Part shown: piece by piece, positions 6,730-12,070 of the stretch
How positions within the stretch are numbered: the first letter of the stretch is position 1
How the letters are laid out: each line of letters starts with the position of its first letter
DNA from: Muribaculaceae bacterium
GTDB lineage: Bacteria; Bacteroidota; Bacteroidia; Bacteroidales; Muribaculaceae
Assembly: GCA_017545095.1 (NCBI GenBank)
Contig: JAFYCU010000281.1
Coordinates: forward strand, 1 to 14,585
Direction: 5' to 3'
DNA length: 14,585 bases
Translations under genes and position numbers: made by a program
The notes under the pieces: generated by a model
The model's input: the letters and a program-made list of their open reading frames with translations, nothing else
What the model was told of the DNA's origin: nothing
Databases searched by the model: none

Positions 6730-7152
6730 TTAACGGCATTGTGGGCAGATGCCCTTGACGATGTATTCAGCTTCTTCGGCTTCGAAGCCGTTGGGCAATG
6801 CCACCGGAGGGATGGTCACCCCCGTGAGGCACATAGTGCGATGGCACACACGGCAGGTGAGGTGCACGTGGCCCTGGCATTGCCGCGTGTCGTCTACATG
6901 GCACACGCAATACTTTTGCGCTCCGCTGCCGTCGTCAATCTCATGCAGCAGATGAGCCTCGGTGAGCGTGGCCAATGTGCGGAATAGGGTAGAGCGGTCC
7001 ACCGTGGGCAATGCCCTCTCGATGTCGGCCGTTCCGAAGGCATCGTGGAACGTGTGGCGCACCGTGCGCCACACCAACAGACGCACTGCCGTCACGCGCA
7101 CGCCGGCGTTGCTCAAACTCTGCTCGTCGCTGATATGAAGATGATGAGTCAT
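6730..7152 (-). CDS. Fur-family metal-responsive transcriptional repressor
   Basis: The 140 residues have Fur-family architecture. The N-terminal winged helix spans about 1-80, with the recognition-helix segment VDRSTLFRTLATLTEAHLLH. The C-terminal dimerisation domain contains HVHLTCRVC and ends KGICPQCR. Two CxxC pairs (C100/C103 and C136/C139) form the structural zinc site, and H95/H97 fit the regulatory metal site. Family members sense Fe, Zn, Mn or peroxide; the sequence does not decide between Fur, Zur and PerR. It is divergent from tilS. Near its start are three ATGCACAAT copies and a palindrome (7248-7261) that could be binding sites. The 110 bases between its stop and pheS hold only short weak hairpins and the pheS promoter. 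Confidence 0.9.
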   Translation of the reverse strand: MTHHLHISDEQSLSNAGVRVTAVRLLVWRTVRHTFHDAFGTADIERALPTVDRSTLFRTLATLTEAHLLHEIDDGSGAQKYCVCHVDDTRQCQGHVHLTCRVCHRTMCLTGVTIPPVALPNGFEAEEAEYIVKGICPQCR

Positions 7153-7157
7153 AATTT

Positions 7158-7187
7158 ATGCACAATTCAAAATGCACAATGCACAAT
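7158..7187. repeat. Three ATGCACAAT repeats just upstream of the Fur-family gene
   Basis: ATGCACAAT occurs at 7158-7166, 7172-7180 and 7179-7187, the last two overlapping by two bases. They lie 6-35 bases before the regulator's start codon. They could be autoregulatory sites. Short AT-rich repeats of this style are also common intergenic filler in Bacteroidales. Confidence 0.45.
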
Positions 7188-7247
7188 CATGCGTTGCGTT
7201 TCCTGGTCCCGATTAACCACACATGGGCATTGTTCTGCGCTTACTCG

Positions 7248-7261
7248 CATTATTAATAATG
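7248..7261. promoter_or_regulatory. 14-base palindrome, possible Fur-type operator
   Basis: CATTATTAATAATG is a perfect palindrome between the divergent fur-like gene and tilS, 17 bases before the tilS -33 element. The AT-rich 7-7 inverted layout resembles Fur/PerR/Zur operators. The assignment is inference only. Confidence 0.35.
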
Positions 7262-7278
7262 TGTATTTAGTTGGTTTT

Positions 7279-7310
7279 ATTGTGTGGAATCTGATTTTTT
7301 TGTAATTTTG
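7279..7310 (+). promoter_or_regulatory. Promoter for tilS, placing the start at or near the ATG
   Basis: TAATTTTG at 7303-7310 is an exact TAnnTTTG match. ATTG at 7279-7282 is a three-of-four match to TTTG with a 20-base spacer. The -7 element ends only 4 bases before the tilS ATG at 7315, so the transcript would have almost no leader. Confidence 0.6.
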
Positions 7311-7314
7311 CGCC

Positions 7315-8676
7315 ATGTGTAAGAGCGAATTTACGAGCCGTGTTGAAAGTTTCATCGCGGCAAACTCATTAATGGAGAACTCAAAACGTCCCGTGATGGT
7401 GGCCGTGAGTGGCGGTGCCGATTCGGTGGCGCTCTTGCGTGTGTTGCTCGACCTGGGCTATCACTGCATTGTCATGCACTGCAATTTCCACTTGCGCGGC
7501 GAGGAGTCGATGCGCGACCAGCGCTTTGTTGAAGCTTTGTGCGGCAAGCTTCAAGTGCCGTTTGATGTCAAGCACTTCGATGTGCCGCTCTACCAGAGCA
7601 CGCATCGTGCGTCGGTTGAGGTGGCCTGTCGCGAATTGAGATATGTGTGGTTTAACGAGGAAATGCTCAATCATCGTGCGCAAGCCATCGCCGTGGCTCA
7701 CCACATCGACGACAACATCGAAACCCTGCTGCTCAACCTGCTGCGCGGCACCGGCATTGCCGGACTCACTGGCATGCATCCGCGCAACGACAAGGTGGTG
7801 AGGCCCCTGCTGTGCGTGAGCCGAAACGATGTCACCGATTATCTCAGTGAACTGGGACAGGACTACGTCACCGACAGCACCAACCTGGAGTGCGACCACA
7901 CACGCAACAAAATCCGCAATCGCATCCTGCCGGCCATCGAGCGCGACTTTCCCATGGCACGCAAGGCCATAGCAACCACCATCAGCAACCTCACCGACGT
8001 GGAGGGCTGCTATGATACCCAAATCAACGAAGTCTTGAGAGAGGCTCGCACGAAAAACGGTTTCAAACTCAGCGCATTTTTGGACTTTCCCTATCCCAAG
8101 TTGCTCGTTTATGCCGCTCTCAAGCCCTACGGGTTCTCGAGGAGCCAGTGCGAGGCCATCGCCGAAAGCCTGCGAACCAAGCACAAGGGTCGACCAGCGT
8201 TCTATTCATCAACACACTGTGTGACACTCAGCTCAACGGTGGCTTTTGTTGAACCGCTGGTTCACAACACAATGGTAGACCAAGCCTTCGATCCTTTCGA
8301 CACCTTGAAGCTGCCCATCGACATCACGGTATCGTTTGTGAATGAGCCGTTCTCGTCTTCTTGCTGCGATGGCAAGTGTGTGGTCGCTTTTTCGCACGAC
8401 ATCTTGAAATGCGAAAGCCTCCGGCTGCGCAATTACCGGCGCGGCGATGCCATGCGCCCCTTTGGCATGCGAGGCACTCGCAAGGTGAGCGACATTCTCA
8501 CCACAGCCAAATACACCCGTCACATGCGGCAGAACGTCTATGTGCTCGAGGCCGATGGCACCATCATCTGGGTGGTAGGCGTTCGCTCAGGCAACGCCTT
8601 CCGCGTCACCCCAGGCGACACCCACTATCTCCAGCTCACCTACAAACCTGAAGAACGCAGCGCGGAGTGGTGGTGA
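7315..8676 (+). CDS. tilS: tRNA(Ile)-lysidine synthetase
   Basis: TilS attaches lysine to C34 of the tRNA-Ile CAU anticodon so that it reads AUA, an essential step. The 453 residues carry the N-type ATP pyrophosphatase P-loop SGGADS (32-37), then HCNFHLRGEES and AVAHHIDDNIETLLLNLLRGTGIAGL (H129/H130/D132/D133), both typical of TilS. The C-terminal domain has LRNYRRGDAMRPFGMRGTRKVSD and a closing segment typical of TilS_C, so it is the long, multi-domain form. The start at 7315 fits the family N-terminus (SRVESFIAANSL before the P-loop). It is divergent from the Fur-family gene and converges on the outer-membrane protein gene. Confidence 0.96.
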   Translation: MCKSEFTSRVESFIAANSLMENSKRPVMVAVSGGADSVALLRVLLDLGYHCIVMHCNFHLRGEESMRDQRFVEALCGKLQVPFDVKHFDVPLYQSTHRASVEVACRELRYVWFNEEMLNHRAQAIAVAHHIDDNIETLLLNLLRGTGIAGLTGMHPRNDKVVRPLLCVSRNDVTDYLSELGQDYVTDSTNLECDHTRNKIRNRILPAIERDFPMARKAIATTISNLTDVEGCYDTQINEVLREARTKNGFKLSAFLDFPYPKLLVYAALKPYGFSRSQCEAIAESLRTKHKGRPAFYSSTHCVTLSSTVAFVEPLVHNTMVDQAFDPFDTLKLPIDITVSFVNEPFSSSCCDGKCVVAFSHDILKCESLRLRNYRRGDAMRPFGMRGTRKVSDILTTAKYTRHMRQNVYVLEADGTIIWVVGVRSGNAFRVTPGDTHYLQLTYKPEERSAEWW

Positions 8677-8726
8677 AAATGACCAGGACTTTTTGTCGAT
8701 TTTCGAGAATTCCTGCCAGGTTACTC

Positions 8727-8790
8727 AGAGGACACCCTCCGTGTGTACCGCAAAAACTTCTTGCCACGGAAATATTCTCCTGTGCCCTCT
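8727..8790. repeat. Imperfect long inverted repeat between convergent genes
   Basis: AGAGGACAC (8727-8735) pairs with GTGCCCTCT (8782-8790) at 8 of 9 positions. Inside it CCGTG (8739-8743) pairs with CACGG (8765-8769). It lies between the stops of tilS and the reverse-strand outer-membrane protein gene. No T-run is present, so termination is uncertain. Confidence 0.3.
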
Positions 8791-8843
8791 TGGCGTTTTC
8801 ATCCCTCCGATAGTTTGGGCGAGGCTTATACACGAATCTGGTT

Positions 8844-11006
8844 TCAGTTCTTCATTCTTGCTTGGGTGTCTTTTCCTGCGCCGGTGCCTTTGTATTTGCT
8901 GCGGATGGTGTTGAATCGGTAGATGACGCTGAACTGGAGTTTGTGAGTGGAGTAACGGTTGTTTTGCTGAATCTGATAGTAGCCCATGTCGGCGTATTCG
9001 TTCATTTGGTTGCGCTGCAGGATGTCGAGTACGGCCAGGCGCAGGATGAGCGACTTGTCGCTGAAGAAACTCTTTTGCGCTACAATTCCAAGGCGGATGT
9101 TGTCGTAGTCGTTATAGAAGTTCTGCATGTGTCCATGGGATCGGAACATAAAGTTGATGTCAAATTTCCACCCGTGTTTTAGAGTGAAGGTGTTGAACGC
9201 GTTGAGCGTAAAGACGGGCTTCTTGTAGTAGGCTCGTCGTGTTCCTCCAAGGGCGTGCATATCCTCCAGGTCAAGGTATAAGTCCTGTTTTTCGACACCT
9301 GCCGTTGCGTTCAACGACCAGATGCCCACACGAGGAGTGGCGGTGATGAAGGCACTATAGGTGTTGACCGGCCGGTCGAGGTTAATGTGCTTGATGAGTG
9401 CGGCATCGTTGTCGCTGATGAACGCCCATTGCGTGATGGCGTGCGCACATCTTGTGTAGGAGGCGGTGAACGTGAGCCACTGCCACGAGAGATTCAGCGT
9501 GAGGTCGCGCACTCGCTCGTTAAGCAGTTGCGAGTTGCCTGCCTGCATTGAGTAACGGCTGATGTAGGTCACGGCATCGTTCATCGCGAAGAAACTTGGG
9601 CGGTTGGTCTTGAAACTGTAGGACAACCCCGCCTGCACTTTGCCCAGTGTGACGGAATAGGATGCCGAGGGGAAGAACTCGTCCATGCTTCGATGCAGAT
9701 TGTCGGTGCCAATGTGGTCGGCATAGTCAAAGAGCGTGTGTTCGTAGCGCAAACCCACACTGGCACGGCCTGCCGATTCAAAGTCACAACCATACTCAAC
9801 AAATGCCGCCAAGTTGTTCTCCTTGATGTCGGCATCGGTGTTGGCTATATACACTTTGTCGATGTTGTAGGTGTTGTGGCGCTTGGCAAAGGTGAGTTCG
9901 GTGCCGGCTTCTAACTCTCCTTTCCAAACGGGGTGGGAGAGGACCAGTTTGGTGGCATAGAGGTGGCTGTCGGTACTCGATTGGCTGCGCACAAAGTCGC
10001 TGTTTACCAGGCTTAATTCTTGATTCTCCCGATTGGTGTGTGTGCCTGTCTTCATGAAATCAAAGTTGAAGTCGATGCCCAGTTTGCCCACCGAGCCGTT
10101 GTAATAGGTGTTGGTGAGCCAGCCGAGCGGTTTGCTTTCCTTACTCGTTTGTTCGGAATAGAGATGGTCGATTTTGATGTTGTTCTCATACACATCTTCA
10201 TCATAGATTACCATGTTGGTTCCGCCCAAATAGTGTGTGAGGTTGGCGCGGACACCCACGGAGTGGTTGTCGTCAATCTGCCAGTTGGCGCCTGCGGTAT
10301 AGACGAGTTGGTCGTTTTTCCAAGTCATGGTGTAAGGACCCGTCTGCAGAAACAACTTGGTGGTGTTTGTGGTCTCTTCGAGGTCGCTGTACTGGCGGTA
10401 ATCCATGTGATTGAACCACACGCCGCCAAACACGTCGAAACCTTCCTGGCGATAGTTGAGGTTGAGTTTTGTGCTGGGCGTGTTGAAACCGTAGCGCAAA
10501 TCCTGGTCATCGGTGAAAGAAAAGTCAACACTCAGTCCGTCGCCAGGCAGTTTCTTCGTGCGAATCCGCACTACCGCCCTCACGGTGGCATCGTATTGTG
10601 CGCCGGGATTGTTGATTACCTCCACATCGCAGATGTCTTCACTGCGCAGACGTTTCAGTTCGTCCATGTCGCGAAGCATGCGGCCGTTCAGATAGATGAG
10701 TGGTGCCCCTTTGCCCAGCACTTCGGGATTGTCTTCGCTACCCGTCATTCCGGGCACCTTGATGAGCATTTCGGAGACTGTGCCTGAGGAGGCCAGTGCC
10801 GTTCCCTGAATACGGGTGATGAGGGAATTCCCCTTCAGCTGAGTGCCGGGGAGTTGGCCTTTAACAACCACCTCCTGCAACTCAATCATCTTCTTCACCT
10901 GGGTGGTGTCCTGTTCTTGGGCGTGAACAGTGGCATACCCGAGGCAGAGCATCAGGCTTAATGCAATTTGCTTATATGTCTTGAAAAAAGTCATGATTTT
11001 TATCAT
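8844..11006 (-). CDS. TonB-dependent-receptor-like outer-membrane beta-barrel protein
   Basis: The 720 residues begin with a signal peptide (about 1-30, ending YATVHAQ). A short TonB-box-like segment IELQEVVVKG (41-50) and a plug domain to about residue 152 follow (LIKVPGMTGSEDNPEVLGKG, PLIYLNGRML, DICDVEVINNPGAQYDATVRAVVRIRTKK). The rest is a large barrel of alternating strands. The end YRFNTIRSKYKGTGAG is, as I recall, typical of the outer-membrane barrel family OMP_b-brl_3. Many relatives carry a carboxypeptidase-regulatory-like domain before the plug; here the plug follows the signal peptide almost at once. The substrate is unknown and no SusD-like lipoprotein or enzyme partner is adjacent. 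Two starts, M1 and M5, are possible; both keep the signal peptide. Confidence 0.88.
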   Translation of the reverse strand: MIKIMTFFKTYKQIALSLMLCLGYATVHAQEQDTTQVKKMIELQEVVVKGQLPGTQLKGNSLITRIQGTALASSGTVSEMLIKVPGMTGSEDNPEVLGKGAPLIYLNGRMLRDMDELKRLRSEDICDVEVINNPGAQYDATVRAVVRIRTKKLPGDGLSVDFSFTDDQDLRYGFNTPSTKLNLNYRQEGFDVFGGVWFNHMDYRQYSDLEETTNTTKLFLQTGPYTMTWKNDQLVYTAGANWQIDDNHSVGVRANLTHYLGGTNMVIYDEDVYENNIKIDHLYSEQTSKESKPLGWLTNTYYNGSVGKLGIDFNFDFMKTGTHTNRENQELSLVNSDFVRSQSSTDSHLYATKLVLSHPVWKGELEAGTELTFAKRHNTYNIDKVYIANTDADIKENNLAAFVEYGCDFESAGRASVGLRYEHTLFDYADHIGTDNLHRSMDEFFPSASYSVTLGKVQAGLSYSFKTNRPSFFAMNDAVTYISRYSMQAGNSQLLNERVRDLTLNLSWQWLTFTASYTRCAHAITQWAFISDNDAALIKHINLDRPVNTYSAFITATPRVGIWSLNATAGVEKQDLYLDLEDMHALGGTRRAYYKKPVFTLNAFNTFTLKHGWKFDINFMFRSHGHMQNFYNDYDNIRLGIVAQKSFFSDKSLILRLAVLDILQRNQMNEYADMGYYQIQQNNRYSTHKLQFSVIYRFNTIRSKYKGTGAGKDTQARMKN

Positions 11007-11091
11007 TTTTGTCTTGTTCTCAACCTTTAGATGCCGAAAGCGACTAAAAAAATACAGGAATTCTAATGGTTTTTGTTTTTTATCTATTTTA

Positions 11092-11258
11092 TTATCTGTG
11101 TCGGTACATCCGCGACATGTATGGCTCGCCGTCGACTTGTACCATTGTCAGGAATTGCCACCTGCGGGGACGCTCCATTTGCTGTTAAACCACTCGGCAG
11201 CCTCGTTCATGAGCGATGGCCGCTCTCGCAACGTGATGTATTCGAGACTCACTGCCAT
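11092..11258 (-). pseudogene. GNAT acetyltransferase remnant with internal deletion
   Basis: An ATG at 11256-11258 (reverse) starts MAVSLEYITLRERPSLMNEA, AEWFNSKW, SVPAGG and stops at TGA 11148-11150. This resembles the N-terminus of Bacteroidales GNAT proteins (YITL+-RPEL-x-x-AA-x-WF-x-x-KWGVP). In another frame, ending at TAA 11092-11094, follows RRWQFLTMVQVDGEPYMSRMYRHR, the typical C-terminus of the same family. The middle, roughly 100 residues including the acetyl-CoA-binding motif, is missing, and the junction near 11150-11165 also changes frame. The protein cannot be functional. Identification is from recalled family patterns. Confidence 0.7.
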
Positions 11259-11268
11259 GTGACGGATG

Positions 11269-11391
11269 TCAAAGGACGAAACTTCGGGGATAGTAGTCGC
11301 TGTAGAATCGTCCGTCGGTTGCGGTGAATTTCAGCACGCAGTAGTTGGGGTCGGTGACGCTAAAGCCGGATTGGCGGCCAAGGATTCGTCA
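11269..11391 (-). pseudogene. Fragment resembling a pyridoxamine-phosphate-oxidase-like C-terminus
   Basis: The reverse frame ending at TGA 11269-11271 reads SGFSVTDPNYCVLKFTATDG and then RFYSDYYPRSFVL. The TDPNYCVLKF-x6-YS pattern resembles the last strand region of small flavin-binding PNPOx-like proteins of Bacteroidales. It is only about 35 residues and is out of frame with the zinc-ribbon gene before it. Adding one base near 11364 would join the two into one frame (NPA-F-SVTDPNY). It may therefore be the tail of the same broken gene. Family assignment is tentative. Confidence 0.4.
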
Positions 11392-11675
11392 TCGCTGATG
11401 GTGAGCGATTTTCTCCAGCGCTTGAGTCGAGGGAAATACATTTTCATCTGTCCGATATACTCCTCGCGGGTCACGTGCGCCCCACTGACCTCATTGACCG
11501 CATCGACAAACGATGCGCAATGTTCAATCATTTCCTCTATAGTGCAATCCTGAAGGAATTTACCATCCTTTTAGCAAAAGATGCAATACTCATCGTTCTT
11601 GCTGCCGTCGGCATTCGTACCCAGCACGTGATTGGTGAGCGGCATTCCGCAACTCTGGCAAAAATTCTGTTCCAT
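11331..11675 (-). pseudogene. Zinc-ribbon domain protein broken by an in-frame TAA
   Basis: The reverse ATG at 11673-11675 begins MEQNFCQSCGMPLTNHVLGT then NADGSKNDEYCIFC, followed by TAA (11571-11573) as codon 35. The same frame then continues KDGKFLQDCTIEEMIEHCAS to FPRLKRWRK. This matches the small putative zinc-ribbon family with CQSCGMP, GTNADGSKN-x-EYC-x-YC(Y/F)KDG and MEEMIE motifs; C6, C9, C31 and C34 would bind zinc. In relatives the stop position holds an aromatic residue, so one change from TAT or TAC to TAA explains the break. After RWRK (11409) the frame runs on to TGA 11331-11333 with unrelated residues. A TACTTTTG promoter element remains upstream. Confidence 0.78.
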
Positions 11676-11698
11676 ATGTTGTGATTTTGATTAGTCTA

Positions 11699-11706
11699 CA
11701 AAAGTA
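11699..11706 (-). promoter_or_regulatory. Promoter -7 element of the decayed zinc-ribbon gene
   Basis: TACTTTTG on the reverse strand matches TAnnTTTG and lies 23 bases before the pseudogene ATG. The nearest TTTG upstream is 23 bases further, slightly longer than the usual spacing, so the promoter may be weak. Confidence 0.4.
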
Positions 11707-11855
11707 CACCATTTTTTTGAGACATCCGCCAAAAAAGCGCTCAAAATAGGTTGTCATTGTGAAATTGTGGAGCGCGTGCGATGGAGCAAAAAGAAGTCAG
11801 AGGTTGGTTTCTCGACAGGGATGTGTGCCGACGCCCATCAAGAACTGGCCAGTCG

Positions 11856-11884
11856 GGAGTAACATTTGTTGGTAGTGTTACTCC
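11856..11884. repeat. Perfect 9-bp inverted repeat
   Basis: GGAGTAACA (11856-11864) and TGTTACTCC (11876-11884) pair perfectly around an 11-base loop. It sits 100 bases before the secreted-protein promoter and has no T-run. It could be an operator, a terminator remnant or a dispersed repeat. Confidence 0.55.
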
Positions 11885-11983
11885 TGAATTTAAGATGCCG
11901 GTCATACAGCTCATAGCTAAATAAAAGGTAACTATCTAGCAGTTGCTAAATAAGCCCACTCGCATTATTTTTTCGCAAAAAAA

Positions 11984-12015
11984 TTTGCGCAAACAATAAT
12001 GATTTTATAACTTTG
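11984..12015 (+). promoter_or_regulatory. Promoter for the secreted protein, with overlapping inverted repeat
   Basis: TTTG at 11984-11987, a 20-base spacer and TAACTTTG at 12008-12015 give an exact match to the Bacteroidota consensus. The start should be near 12020, leaving a leader of about 50 nt. CGCAAA (11974-11979) and TTTGCG (11984-11989) form an inverted repeat that includes the -33 element, so a repressor or activator site is possible. Confidence 0.75.
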
Positions 12016-12070
12016 CGGGCGATAATGCGACAATATGCAACCAACCTCATTCATTTAAATTATAGCGTTT

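Larger units (their letters stand above)
11676..11983. other. Gene-free spacer between decayed cluster and secreted-protein promoter
   Basis: No recognisable protein is present. Contents are the pseudogene promoter element, a 9-bp hairpin at 11856-11884 and two GCTAAATAA direct repeats (11916-11924 and 11945-11953). A 47-codon forward frame at 11781-11924 has no supporting features. Confidence 0.5.

Noticed and set aside
8636..8833. A 65-codon reverse ORF overlapping the end of tilS
   Set aside because: It overlaps the conserved TilS C-terminus and the nested inverted repeat, with no promoter; it is more likely a product of repeat-like intergenic DNA.
10020..10787. A 255-codon forward open frame inside the outer-membrane protein gene
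   Set aside because: It is antisense to a well-supported plug and barrel sequence and resembles no known protein.
11781..11924. A 47-codon forward ORF between the decayed cluster and the secreted gene
   Set aside because: No promoter or ribosome site was seen, the hairpin at 11856-11884 lies within it, and the translation resembles nothing recognised.
11958..11969. ACTCGCATTATT shared by the tilS (7243-7254) and secreted-gene promoter regions
   Set aside because: A 12-base match can arise by chance in a window of this size and its distance to the two -33 elements differs.
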